64,000 nt of DNA from Xestospongia muta (taxonomy: Eukaryota > Porifera > Demospongiae > Haplosclerida > Petrosiidae): assembly GCA_963693285.1 (NCBI GenBank), contig OY848926.1, positions 3,043,001 to 3,107,000 of the forward strand, written 5' to 3'. The position numbers and the translations under genes are program-made. Shown piece by piece: positions 53,653-63,811 of this stretch (position 1 is the first letter of the stretch; the number at the start of each line of letters is the position of its first letter). The notes under the pieces are model-generated. The model made no database searches. It saw nothing but the letters and a program-made list of their open reading frames with translations, and had not been told where the DNA came from.

Positions 53653-53803
53653 TTCACACATACTTCAATTTGATAATATTCATATTTCACACTACCTCTA
53701 ATTGCATACCAACACCCACGCCACATTCCTTACTGGGGACACAAAACTCAAGCCGTGTGACCAGACCTACTGTAGCTTGCGAGTAGGTCTGGGGACGAGA
53801 CTA
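53653..53803 (-). repeat. Right terminal inverted repeat
   Basis: Inverted copy of 51742-51892, followed immediately by the second TGTGCAATG target duplication at 53804-53812. Confidence 0.9.
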
Positions 53804-53812
53804 TGTGCAATG

Positions 53813-54513
53813 TAAATCTAAATTATTCTAGGCTAGTGTATCTTTATTGCTATTATCATAGTCTTCTAATAGAATACTGTATGCCTACTGTCTAGGTATG
53901 TACACATAGCCAGTCTGATAGGCCACTGATAGTTATCAACTATGATATAACAAATATTTTCATTGACAACCTTTAAGCTTTACATGCAGTTGTTTTGAGT
54001 ACTAACCATAAGTTATAAGAGTATACAAGTACCATACATAGAAGTATGACAATGTTGTATTACACAGCAGATAATCCATAAGAATCATTAGCTTTGAAAG
54101 CTTTGTAACACTTGGTATGGGATTCTTTCACACAAGGTAAATTCTGAAGTCCAATCCAATTATTATAATAGCTGGAGCAACAAGTACATTTTAAAAAAAG
54201 GTTTGTTTGTGGCTTTTTACTTTATAAAACAGGAACTACAAACTTTCTATTCACCTGCAAGGTTACATGCATGTATAATAGAGCTCTTAGAGAGACTGAA
54301 GCATACTCTCTTCTAATGTTGTTAGGTAAAATTATAATTAGACTAGACAGTTTGACACAACTATTAATATGATTAGAATACAAAAACATGCAGTAATATC
54401 ATAGGGACCACAGTAATGTACATGGAGTGATCCATCCACTATGATGTACTTACCAATCTCTTCTTGTTCATGATAACAGCTAAAATGAGTAAATACAAAG
54501 ACGACAATAATCA
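53813..54513. other. Spacer, no gene recognised
   Basis: AT-rich. A 67-codon minus-strand frame at 54338-54541 crosses into the next element and shows no family features. A possible short exon (MNKKRL before GTAAGT, around 54454-54470, minus strand) has no partner that I could find. Confidence 0.45.
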
Positions 54514-55091
54514 ATGAATCCGTTATGCAGGGAGATAACAATGAACTTTGACCTCACGTGACGACAAAAGTAGGCAGGACTGACTGACTGATAGATATCT
54601 ATTATCACTCTTATTACTATAACGATTGTTGTGCTGGTGTCTTGCACAGAAATTAAAGTTTTGCTTATAAGTGATCAGTATATACTAGGTTTGCATTATC
54701 ACTTATTAAGCCAGTTTATTCATTGTTTTGTTATTGCTTTATGTCTAATAGTATTTATATTTTGTTTAAGCTTTTGTTGATTTATTTATTTCTTTGAGTA
54801 CATTTAAGCAGGACTTACATAGAAAGTTTAAACGTATTCAAAGAAATAAACAAATCAACAGAAGTACTAGTTTAAGCAAAACGTGAAAGCTATAACAATA
54901 TATCTCAATAAAGATTATTGCATATTCAGTCCATACATAGTCTCTTTGATTTATTATCATTCCAACATCTATATTATTATTTGCCAGTGTTACTTAGTTT
55001 GTTAACTCAACCTGGGGCATTTGTGATCATTAATTTAGATGTATTTATGCTACCAGTTCATCTATTAATAAGTTTTGAATATGGAATTTCA
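54514..55091 (+). repeat. Left arm of foldback element
   Basis: Inverted partner of 55444-56016. Near the tip it contains a CACGTG palindrome (CTCACGTGACG) and the tetranucleotide run GACTGACTGACTG. Confidence 0.88.
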
Positions 55092-55443
55092 TATTGTCAT
55101 TCCTACTCTAGTCATTACACTACTATATAAATTCTTTTAAAAGATACAGTAAGGTCAATAGGTTGTGTTCATGGTCAATTCAAGCATAATAATTAAATAG
55201 TGATAAAGTGTTATGAAATAGTAGGAGTTTGCAAATTTTCTACTTATGTAGAGTAGACAATAACTTCATAATTACAATTAGAATTCCAATTAGTTTTAAA
55301 TACTTAGTGATTACTATTTACTAATCAATTAGAATTAGAATTGTATCAAACCTGCTATGTAGCAATAATACACTGGATTCAACTTTCCTTAATTTGTAAA
55401 CAATATTATTTATAACTTAAATTAAAAGAAGTAGGCTCCTTGT

Positions 55444-56016
55444 TGAAATTCCATATTCAAAACTTGTTAATAGATGAACTGGTAGCATAAATACATCTAA
55501 ATTAATGATCACAAATACCCCAGGTTGAGTTAACAAACTAAGTAACACTGGCAAATAATAATATAGATGTTGGAATGATAATAAATCAAAGAGACTATGT
55601 ATGGACTGAATATGCAATAATCTTTATTGAGATATATTGTTATAGCTTTCACGTTTTGCTTAAACTAGTACTTCTGTTGATTTGTTTATTTCTTTGAATA
55701 CGTTTAAACTTTCTATGTAAGTCCTGCTTAAATGTACTCAAAGAAATAAATAAATCAACAAAAGTTTAAACAAAATATAAATACTATTAGACATAAAGCA
55801 ATAACAAAACAATGAATAAACTAGCTTAATAAGTGATAATGCAAACCTAGTATATACTGATCACTTATAGGCAAAACTTTAATTTCTGTGCAAGACACCA
55901 GCAAACAATCGTTATAATAATAAAAGTGATAATAGATATCAGTCAGTCAGTCCTGCCTACTTTTGTCGTCACGTGAGGTCAAAGTTCATTGTCATCTCGC
56001 TGCGTAACGGATTCAT
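55444..56016 (-). repeat. Right arm of foldback element
   Basis: Inverted copy of the left arm with scattered substitutions and small indels, so the two arms are not being kept identical. Confidence 0.88.
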
Positions 56017-56872
56017 AATCAATAAGTCACAAGTTCTGAAGATCATTAGCAATAATGTCGTGTTACAACAATTGTCACATAATATACATTAAAACATTCG
56101 TGCCTCATAGATACCGTGGGCGGTTACCGGACAGTTAAGAGGCGTGGTCATGTTCAGACGTTACAAATATGCTTGCCTCTTCGATCACTTCTATTACTGT
56201 TCTACATAATTGATACAATATTATCTTTAATTTATTTGACTACTTTTAATGGCAGACAGTTAATGATGACATATATCGTCGGCAGCTAACAGACAGTGGA
56301 AGTAGTTTCCAAACAGTAGAGTATTCTGATTTTTCACATGCAAAGATGGCTGTCTAAAGGTAAAGATAATATCTACTGTTATTTAGTACAAAGAGGTGTC
56401 TTATATTTACACTGAAACAATATGATAAAATTGCACAAATTGTTGATATCTCAATACCACTAATAAGAATGATTAAAATGATTGAAATTAAACAATTTGA
56501 AGTCAGAGTTAAATGTGCATTGACTATAATTTAAGCTTAAATACAAAGTTTGCAAACAAAGTCAATTTCTTCTAAGTTATCATTAAATTGGAGTGTTGCA
56601 CAATTAAGGTGGTACCATTTGTAGCATGACTCACATTCAATCCATACCTCGCTACTCTTACATTCATATACTCCTCACCACATTCAGGGAACCTACATAC
56701 ATCACTGTCTCCATTTTCTCAACTTCTCTCTTCTTTTTGTGCTTTTTTGTCAACATTGTTCTTGTTGCTCCAGCTTTTCAATTTTTTTGGTTTTCATTTT
56801 TGTCTAATTTTATTTCGACTTAGCTTTCTCCTCTTCCTCTATTGCTTTCTTTAGTTTCTACTCTTCTAAAGA
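56017..56872. other. Spacer, no gene recognised
   Basis: Less AT-rich than the satellite region. A 65-codon plus-strand frame at 56626-56823 is Phe/Leu/Thr-rich and looks like the translation of pyrimidine tracts. No element ends were found. Confidence 0.45.
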
Positions 56873-57097
56873 TCATATTACTTCTGTATCTGAAGAATGC
56901 TTGGAAAATACTGAAAAGATCTCATAGGCTTCTTGTGAGACTTTTCTGGTAGCTGTAATATCTCTTTGAAAGCTATTGTTGAGCTCTTCTATATTCTGTG
57001 TTGTTATTTGTAAGATCTGACAGAGGTAAACGAGCACTTTTTTCTTTAAGCACTTTCCATGTGTTATACAAAATGTACATGTCTTCCTCAAAATCAT
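56873..57097 (-). other. 74-codon open frame, unrecognised, next to the first pogo fossil
   Basis: Minus-strand frame starting MILRKTCTFCITHGKCLKK. It lies just downstream of the pogo transposase remnant and might be its decayed C-terminal tail, but there is no motif to show it. Confidence 0.25.
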
Positions 57098-57110
57098 AGC
57101 CTTAATGAAA

Positions 57111-57660
57111 TCAAACTTTAAATTGTTTCATTGTTTCTTCACCCAGTTCTTCTAGTGTTGTTAGTGTTAGCTGTTTGGCAATGGACTGTTCTGTTGTCAA
57201 AGTCTCTCCATTTGTAGGCATACTAATTTGTGGTGGTAGCAACATTTGCTCATCAATAGCTGTCCTATTTGGTGCATAATGCCTGCTTTCTTGAATACAT
57301 TGACAATGATACTTGCTTTTAAAGAAGACAGATATGCTGTTCTTAAAACTTTGCAAAATAGTGTAGTAAACATCTTTGGCTCCACAAGAAGCTAGCACCT
57401 TCCCAAATTTGGGGCACAATGAAAAGCCACTTTCGTCACAGTTCAAATCTCTAGCTGGGTTATTGATGGCTAAAATTTGCTTAAAGACTTTTAGCAAATC
57501 CTATAAACAACCAAGAAAAAACTGCACAAGTTCTTCTTCTTCAACATCGCTAAGGTATTTTGTTGGTCCACTGACAGATCCAAACATCACTTTTCCAGTG
57601 AGGCAATCACATAAAGTACTTTTCAGGTACATTGTATTCTTTGACTACTCTTCAGACAGA
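57111..57660 (-). pseudogene. Pogo/CENP-B-type transposase fossil 1
   Basis: Pogo-group transposases combine an N-terminal helix-turn-helix/CENP-B DNA-binding part with a DDE catalytic core. In transcript order (57660 downward) I see a helix-turn-helix-like STLCDCLTGKVMFGSVSGP with KYLSDVEEEELVQFF, a stop, then the core start LNCDESGFSLCPKFGKVLAS with CGAKDVY, the first catalytic Asp region. A deletion then removes most of the core, and VNVFKKAGI in one frame with PNRTAIDEQ in another gives the usual C-terminal end (family pattern F-K-x-G-I-x-P-x-N). Several frame changes and the missing second and third acidic residues make it inactive. Confidence 0.75.
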
Positions 57661-58624
57661 CATGCCACCCAATACTGCTTAATAAGCTTAAAGTAAATTA
57701 TGCTTTATGCAAAGCTTGTATTGTGAGGGGTGCTCAGATGTGATTCATAGGAAAAGCCTATGACTACTACATGATTGAAAGGATCTGTCAGCTAAAGGCA
57801 GATATTGATGCGATGACAGCTGCATTAGAAAAATATTATATTAATAAATAGCAACAGATAAATTGGTTATACACATAAAATAATCTCAATTAGTTTAACT
57901 TGTCTTTAACAAGTTGTGACTTCATTTATCACATTATGAAATTTGGCCCACATCTTAATGTTTACAGTATCTTCAAACAACAATTAAATGGCAGTTTTTG
58001 TTCCTTTCAAAATGAGCATGTGTTCGTTCATCACATCATTACAAACATGCAGACATACCACCCAATACTGGTTCATTACAAATTAATTCACTCTACATTC
58101 AGTTTAAGAAGTTAGCATTAACAGTTACAAACTAAAATAATTCACTATTGAATTGATACAGACAATAGTGGTGAATAAATCAAGACCATCATAAAAACAC
58201 ACTGTCTGACGGGGAGGTCATTTTAATTTGTAGCTTAGAAAGAAACAAATTGACTTACCATAACAAATCGTGATAAAAGTCAGGATAATTGCAGTTTTAG
58301 TCTGTGGTCGTGGCAATAGATCCAATTCAGACTCTCCTTGATGTCAAAAAACAGTAGGAGTAGTTGAATAGTTGTAAAACGTGTTGATTTCGTACTGCAG
58401 GTAGAAATAGAGAACTCTAAAAATGCGACTGAGCAAAGACTATCTCGACGTTTTCACTCAGCATGTGCAAAACTCGTGTTTAATACGAACAAAAGAATCA
58501 ATTACTTATATAGTACATAAAACAATTCTAAAAAGTTCTACAGTAACATGTGCAAAGAAACCTTCTAGACTTAATCATACAAAGGTTAAGTACTATCAAA
58601 ACAATAATAAGTGACAAACAATCA
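57661..58624. other. Spacer between two pogo fossils, no gene recognised
   Basis: Two open frames of 63-71 codons (57900-58115 and 58423-58614) lack motifs. No inverted ends assignable to either fossil were found. Confidence 0.4.
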
Positions 58625-59115
58625 GTTAACAAGTGTCTATTTCCAATATCCTGGTGACTTCTTCATCAACCATTGCTTGTTTCAGACACTTTGGTCAAAT
58701 ATTACAAGGGTGACATGCAATATCCAGCAGTGTTACCAGATCCAAGAACTGTAATCTGTGTTTTATTTCCAGTTTTTATTGCTTTTGGATGCACAACACC
58801 TTTAGTACTCAGAGCCTTTGGAGGTTTTAGATTTAGTGGCATTCCAGTTTCATCGCAGTTGAACAATCGAGTGGGCTTTGAAACAAGGTTGTTTTCCTGA
58901 ATTGTTTGCTCTAAAACATCGTAATAAATACTCAAGACATCTGGGTGCAGGCTGAAGAGTGATTGTTAGCAAGTTCCTCAGCAATGTGGAGAGAAAGCTC
59001 TGAATGTCGTTTCCTGAATCCCTGCCACCAACCTCTAGAAAACTGTCTTATTCCTCACTTTTTGATCAACTGTAGCTTGTACTATCAATATCACTTTCTT
59101 CCTTGTAATTGGAAA
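58625..59115 (-). pseudogene. Pogo/CENP-B-type transposase fossil 2
   Basis: A different, separate copy. From 59115 downward it reads IGFPITRKKVILIVQATVDQ, then after a one-base shift GWWQGFRKRHSELSLHIAEE, then after another shift YYDVLEQTIQENNLVSKPTR with LFNCDETGMPLNLKPPKAL (first catalytic Asp), HPKAIKTGNKTQITVLGSGN and GYCMSPL. LVIFD continues in a shifted frame, then stops. This is the standard order of the CENP-B linker and the front half of the DDE_1 core. The C-terminal half is absent. It is not the missing part of fossil 1, because both contain the same NCDE region with different residues. Confidence 0.8.
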
Positions 59116-60574
59116 TCCTATTTTGATGATGAGAGTGATAGGAAATTCATGAAGATTTCCATTTGCAAATACTCACACAGAGGCTATTCATGAAAATATT
59201 CTTCCTTGAAAATTTTGGCAGTGTATGGTGTTATTCTGCTGTAATCTCGTCAGTGCTGGTAACCACAATACCAAAAGCCCTTTTTGGGATAAATGTTACT
59301 AAAACGTCATAGAGGGAAAGTCCCAAGCTATTAATACGAAAATTGTATCTTGGTGATGCACTTTTTGGTTTCCAATGGCAACCACTACAAAAAGTAAAAG
59401 ACATTAACTTATGATTTTTCCACAAATGCAAGTCTGATGAAACTACTAATACCTTTTAGCACTTGAATCCTGTATATCTAAAAAAAGAAAGCAGATATCA
59501 ACAATCTGTAAGTTTATTAGCCTCAACTCTATCAGATGGCTATTCTAGTTTTCCTCTAAAGTTATGGGAACAGTGTCATAGTTAGGTACTTTGCTATATA
59601 CAGAAAGTGTTCTTTGAATTATGCTAAGGTAATGAGTAAGAACATAATAGCATCTTGAATATGCATACAAGAGAGATAAGAAAATTTCCAAGGTGTCTTA
59701 TGTCATTTTTATGCTGTGGAGACAATGAACATCCAGATAGTTTTGTCAAAAAATGTTAATTTTAATTGTCACTTAAGCTTCAGCACTAATTGGACAAGCC
59801 AAGGTAGTGCAGTAGTACTAGTATTATAGACCATGTGACATGCTACAAATAAATCTATTAAGTATCTAGTCTTATCGTACCTTTCAGAATGCCTATGATA
59901 ATAACGCTTAGTAGTCTTCACTGACTTCTTTTGACTGACACGTGCAACTATATGGTTGAATAATCATAGCCGCACCTACTTAGGACATTTTCTCTGAAAA
60001 ACAATAAATGTTTTAGCAGATTTAAAAAGTTTGATTGTACTGTTGTAGTTCCATCGTTACTTGATAACAACGGCCATAGCCTTCTCACTTTGCACGGTTC
60101 TTGAAGGAATTTTGGCGATTGAACGATTTTGCATTATAATCGTCCGCAGGAGCAATTCTTACAGCGCCCAATGGTATCACACAGGCAGTATACAGGAATG
60201 CTGTAAGATGTAATTTAGTTTTTTCTCCTAGTGTCACTCCAGGGAGATGTATGTTTCCTTACTGTAGTCTCGTGTGTCAGTATACTACAATTGACGTGAG
60301 CATCATTCTTATAGTGATATTCAGACAGAGTAAAGTTATTGATGCTCGGAAACGAACGTATATTAGGACGTTTCCCTCATCAATAGAAAATAGAAACAGT
60401 GAAACTGACGCATACAAATGCAGCTCATAGATAGATAAAACTCTAGATGTTTTTAACTTTGTTCTTAGCCACTGCACAACGATCAGAAAACGAAGAATTT
60501 TGGACCAGCCTAAGTTTGGATAAAATATTTTATTGTCGTATACTTGGTTATTTTCATTGAAGGTGGAACAAAAC
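59116..60574. other. Spacer up to the copia LTR, no gene recognised
   Basis: Contains minus-strand frames at 59231-59431 (66 codons, with CSGCHW but no complete zinc-finger pattern) and 60277-60597 (106 codons, running into the LTR). Neither has family features. No RNA gene was found. Confidence 0.4.
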
Positions 60575-60788
60575 TGTTGGAAACTACTAGTGAACAATTG
60601 TCCTACTAAATCTCTACAGATTCTATTGAATTTATTATAGTGGGTTTCGCAGTCTTCCCTGATCTTAAAGTAGGAGGCGTGGCATTATATTCGTCCGTTG
60701 TTGTTCTCTCTCATACGCTGTCTCTTATTGTTTTTCATTCAAGATACTTTGAGTTTGTTCTAGTCATTCACCGCTGTAAGCTCTAACA
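60575..60788 (+). repeat. 5' LTR of the copia element (inferred limits)
   Basis: Runs from TGTTGGAAACTAC, a common copia LTR start, to TCTAACA directly before the primer site; about 214 bases with TG...CA ends. A TATA-like ATTATAT lies at 60684-60690. With no second LTR in the window the limits rest on these end motifs alone. Confidence 0.6.
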
Positions 60789-60802
60789 GGTTATGAGCCC
60801 AG
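60789..60802 (+). other. Primer binding site, initiator tRNA-Met anticodon arm
   Basis: GGTTATGAGCCCAG is complementary, with one mismatch, to the conserved anticodon stem-loop of animal initiator tRNA-Met (CTGGGCCCATAACC). Drosophila copia primes from a half-tRNA cut in this region. The site abuts the LTR end, as expected. Confidence 0.8.
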
Positions 60803-60811
60803 TTCGCTAGG

Positions 60812-61570
60812 ATGGCAACAGAATCTAAGATTGTCAGTGTCGTTCCTCTTAAAGACAGCAATTACGCAACTTGGAAACTACAGTGTCAAATGGCACTAAT
60901 GAAAGAGGATCTCTGGAGTATTGTCAATGAAACAGAAACACCTCCAGCTGAAGATGCAACTGCTGCTACTATTGCAAAGTATCGTACAAGAAAGGATCGA
61001 GCGTTAGTTACAATTGTGCTATCTATCGACCCATCATTGTTGTATCTGATAGGTGACCCCAAAGAACCCCTGTTGAGGTATGGAAGAAACTGAAAAGCCA
61101 GTTCCAAAAGAAAACCTGGGCTAATAAACTGGTGTTACGCCGTAAACTTCACTCCTTACATTTGAAAGAAGGAGAGTCGGTCCAGGAACATATCAAGAAA
61201 ATAACCGAAATATGTAATGAGCTTGCAGCAATTGAAGCTCCAATGGACGAGGAAGATCGAGTGGTACAATTACTGGCCAGTCTATCCGAATCCTACGATA
61301 CACTTGTTACGGTATTAGAGGCCAATGAAAAGGTTCCCTCCATGGAAACAGTAATTGAACGTCTACTGTATGAGGAGAGAAAAGCTAAAGCTCGTCAGGC
61401 AAAGACAGAAATTGAGAGAGAAGCGTTGACTGTTAAAAGTAAGGTGAAGTGAAAACGAGGAATACGCTGTCACAATTGTGGAAAACTTGGACATATTCAG
61501 AAGGACTGCTATGAACGTGGTGAAAGGAGGAATGAGAAATCTAGGAAGTCTCAACAGAGATATAGTGCTA
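60812..61570 (+). pseudogene. copia gag (capsid and zinc knuckle), frameshifted
   Basis: Starts MATESKIVSVVPLKDSNYAT, with the copia-gag pattern LKDSNYATWKLQCQMALMK. Near 61070 the frame shifts: the next frame reads PVEVWKKLKSQFQKKTWANK and continues through LRRKLHSLHLKEGESVQEHI to an in-frame TGA at 61450-61452. The frame then stays open and holds the nucleocapsid zinc knuckle C-HN-C-GKLG-H-IQKD-C (about 61465-61509), followed by a basic Arg/Lys tail. The intact protein would package the retrotransposon RNA. One frameshift and one stop disable it. Confidence 0.88.
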
Positions 61571-61602
61571 AACAGAAGAATGAAGACAGTACTCGTATTG
61601 GA

Positions 61603-61806
61603 TTGCTAGCATCAGCACATGCACTAGCAGCTGACAGTGACTGTCAAAGAAATAACTGGTTTATAGATTCTGGTGCAACATGTCACATATGCTGTAATAA
61701 GACAATGTTTGACAAGATGGAGGATATGGATACACCGCAGGTTGTTACATTAGGAGATGGAAGAAGTATAGAGACCCACAAACAAGGAACAGTTAAACTG
61801 AGTTGA
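61603..61806 (+). pseudogene. copia aspartic protease region
   Basis: In the same frame as the zinc knuckle. It contains NNWFIDSGATCHICCNK, with the D-S-G active site of retrotransposon proteases, and VVTLGDGRSIETHKQGTV further on. The frame ends in TGA at 61804 and coding continues one frame over at 61803 (KQSDGSYRSGTLHDVLYVPE), so a small indel separates protease and integrase. Confidence 0.85.
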
Positions 61807-62860
61807 AACAAAGTGACGGATCATACAGAAGTGGTACTCTTCATGATGTTCTCTATGTACCAGAGTTATCGTATAACTTGTTGAGCATTGCTAAAGCAAC
61901 ATCACTTGGGAAAATAGTCGGATTTGATGAGTCTACTTGTAAGATTCTCAATAAAGCTGAAGAAGTAATTGGTGTAGCTACAAAATATGGAAGTCTCTAT
62001 TACCTGAGCTGTCAAGTAAACACTCCACAGCAAACTATCAATGTAAACACAGTGAAGAATCATAGTCGCATTATAATATGGCATCATCGTTATGGACATT
62101 TGAATGTAACAAGTTTGAAAAAGTTAGCAAATAAACAGTTGGTAAAAGGTTTAAGTCGTAGTGATGTATCTGATGAGATGGCACTGTGTGAGTCATGCGT
62201 TCAGGGAAAAATCCACCGAAGCCCATTTCCGACTAGTGAGGTTAAACGAGCAGAAGCACCACTAGAATTGATTCACAGTGATGTATGCGGAAAGATAAAT
62301 TCAAAGTATCTGAGTGGAGCAGAGTATTTTCTTACCTTTGTAGATGATAAGACCAGGTACATATGGATCTACATATTGAAATGCAAGAGTCAAGTGTTTC
62401 AGTATTTCCAAGAATGGAAAGCCATGGTTGAAAGGTCAACAGGACATAGAATAATATATCTTCGTACTGATAATGGAGGTGAATATACCTCACTTGAGTC
62501 CCAGTCCTATCTAAAGAGAGAAGGTATTAAACACGAGCTGACTGTTCCAAGATCACCCGAACAAAATGGTGTAGCAGAGCGTCTTAATCGCACGTTAATG
62601 GAAGCAGTTAGATCAATGCTAGTTAGAGCTCAATTACCACAAAGGTTTTGGGCAGAAGCCTTAGCAACAGCTGTGTACCTAAGAAATAGAAGCCCAACAA
62701 AAGCTGTCAGTGGTTTAACACCATATGAAGCCTGGACAGGCAGGAAGCCAGCTGTTAATCATCTCAAGGTGTTTGGCTGTGTGACATATGCACACATACC
62801 AAAAGAAGAGAGAAAGAAGTTAGATCCGAAAGCCAAACGATGTATAATGTCAAGGGTTAT
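61803..62860 (+). pseudogene. copia integrase
   Basis: The integrase inserts the cDNA copy into the genome. The frame (first codon TTG at 61803, not a true start) holds the GAG-pre-integrase zinc site, His95 and His99 in WHHRYGHLN with Cys129 and Cys132 in CESC. The catalytic core follows: Asp160 in IHSDVCG, Asp223 in RTDNGGEY and Glu259 in PEQNGVAER, giving D-x35-E. FWAEA, AVYLRNRSP and VFGCVTYAHIP follow, as usual for copia. At about 62845 the frame is lost at KRCIM and continues in another frame at NVKGYRLY. The core itself is complete; the break is at its end. Confidence 0.9.
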
Positions 62861-63496
62861 CGCCTGTACTGTTCGCAAGAGAGAAAAATCATCTATAGTC
62901 GTGATGTCGTTTTTGATGAGACCAAGTATGGACTTGAAAAGGAGCAGGTGGAAAATGAAAGTGAAACTGACACATTAGTGGAAGTTGACTTACCTGATGA
63001 TGAATGTGAAATCTCACAAAACATTCAAGAGGTAGTTGATCAAGTTGAAGGTGAATCAAGTAATGAGGTTACAAGAGATGAATCAACTGAGACCAACACT
63101 GGTTTACGACGTTCCAATCGAGAAAAGCGCCAACGGGTTTACTATGGGGTGTGGGTCAATTCTACTCAGACCAAAGAACAGTATCACGAACCCTGTACTT
63201 TTGAGGAAGCATCTATGTGTCCTGAGAGAGACAAATGGATGGAAGCTATGAAGAGAGAGATGGCATCCCTGAAAGCGAATGATGTGTATGACCTAGTAGA
63301 ACTTCCAAAAGACAGAAAAGTTGTGGGAAGTAAATGGGTATACAAACGAAAAGTTAAGGCTGATGGATCAGTTGAGAGATTTAAGTCAAGACTGGTTGCT
63401 CAAGGGTTCTCACAAAAAGCTGGACAAGACTATGATGAAACACTTTTCAGAACTTTTCTAACAATTGCTTCGACCAACGGCCTTCTGTTTTGCTGA
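62840..63496 (+). pseudogene. copia reverse transcriptase, N-terminal part only
   Basis: Reads YNVKGYRLYCSQERKIIYSR and DVVFDE, an acidic linker, then the RVT_2 start: FEEASMCPERDKWMEAMKRE, DVYDLVELPKDRKVVGSKWV, RFKSRLVAQGFSQKAGQDYD and ETL. After that about ten residues appear deleted, RTFLTIASTNGLLF follows, and a stop ends the frame at 63496. The catalytic YxDD motif and RNase H are missing, so the enzyme cannot work. Confidence 0.88.
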
Positions 63497-63749
63497 TGCG
63501 TATTCATCTAAGATTCTCTACAGCATACTAAAAAATCTCCACATTAAGTTTTTTACTTTTCGAGAAACGGCACTTTGACTGTGCAGCCTGAAAATTCTTT
63601 TGCGAGTTTTAAGCTTTTGTTTTCCTTGACGATGTTCTTGATACTACTATTGTAAAGTCCACATGTTTTTCTATTCATTGCTAAACGTTGGTAGCTGCTA
63701 AGGCTTCGCTTTCCAAGTTATAGTAGTTCAAAGGTAACAGGCAGTGCAG

Positions 63750-63767
63750 ACACACACACACACACAC
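63750..63767. repeat. (CA)n microsatellite
   Basis: Nine consecutive AC/CA dinucleotides. Confidence 0.95.
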
Positions 63768-63783
63768 TGAAAGACTACAGTAC

Positions 63784-63811
63784 CCTTGCTTTGCGCCCAC
63801 GCACAGCAAGG
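63784..63811. repeat. 28-base GC-rich palindrome
   Basis: CCTTGCTTTGCG, then CCCA, then CGCACAGCAAGG: 12-base arms with one mismatch around a 4-base loop. It is much richer in GC than its surroundings. It could be a hairpin, a protein site or the relic of a transposon end. Confidence 0.6.

Larger units (their letters stand above)
51742..53803. mobile_element. 2,062-base DNA transposon with long inverted ends and two convergent genes
   Basis: The element begins TAGTCTCGTCC and ends GGACGAGACTA. It is flanked on both sides by TGTGCAATG (51733-51741 and 53804-53812), a 9-base target duplication. The terminal inverted repeats are about 151 bases and roughly 93-95 per cent identical. Just inside the left repeat starts a plus-strand RecQ-like helicase (51912), and just inside the right repeat starts a minus-strand gene (ATG at 53643), so the layout is symmetric. 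Long inverted ends with a 9-base duplication resemble Mutator-like elements, but no transposase with visible DDE residues was found, so the superfamily is open. RecQ-type helicases are known as cargo in some eukaryotic DNA transposons such as Academ, whose target duplications are shorter. Confidence 0.8.
54514..56016. mobile_element. Foldback element with long inverted arms
   Basis: The left arm (54514-55091) and right arm (55444-56016) are inverted copies of about 575 bases around a 352-base centre, so the whole could fold into one hairpin. The outer ends read ATGAATCCGTTATGC and, inverted, the near-identical right end. AATCA flanks both sides as a possible 5-base target duplication. Each arm holds a smaller palindrome of its own (CTTTTGTTGATTTATTTATT against its inverted partner, around 54770-54880). 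The mirrored 66-70 codon frames in the arms are by-products of the duplication. It is non-autonomous; its class is unknown. Confidence 0.85.
60575..63492 (+). mobile_element. Ty1/copia-type LTR retrotransposon, 3'-truncated
   Basis: The order is LTR, primer site, gag, protease, integrase, reverse transcriptase; integrase before reverse transcriptase is diagnostic for Ty1/copia. The coding part carries frameshifts and stops, and homology ends within the early reverse transcriptase near 63492, without the catalytic box, RNase H or a 3' LTR. It is a dead copy. Its base composition is richer in GC than the satellite region. Confidence 0.92.

Noticed and set aside
54454..54470. Possible first exon MNKKRL followed by GTAAGT on the minus strand
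   Set aside because: No downstream exon in a compatible frame could be identified before the RecQ-bearing element.
54918..55617. Two similar 66-70 codon frames on opposite strands
   Set aside because: They are the two arms of the foldback element. There is no sign of coding constraint.
60277..60597. 106-codon minus-strand frame
   Set aside because: It runs from flanking sequence into the copia LTR on the other strand and has no recognisable motif.
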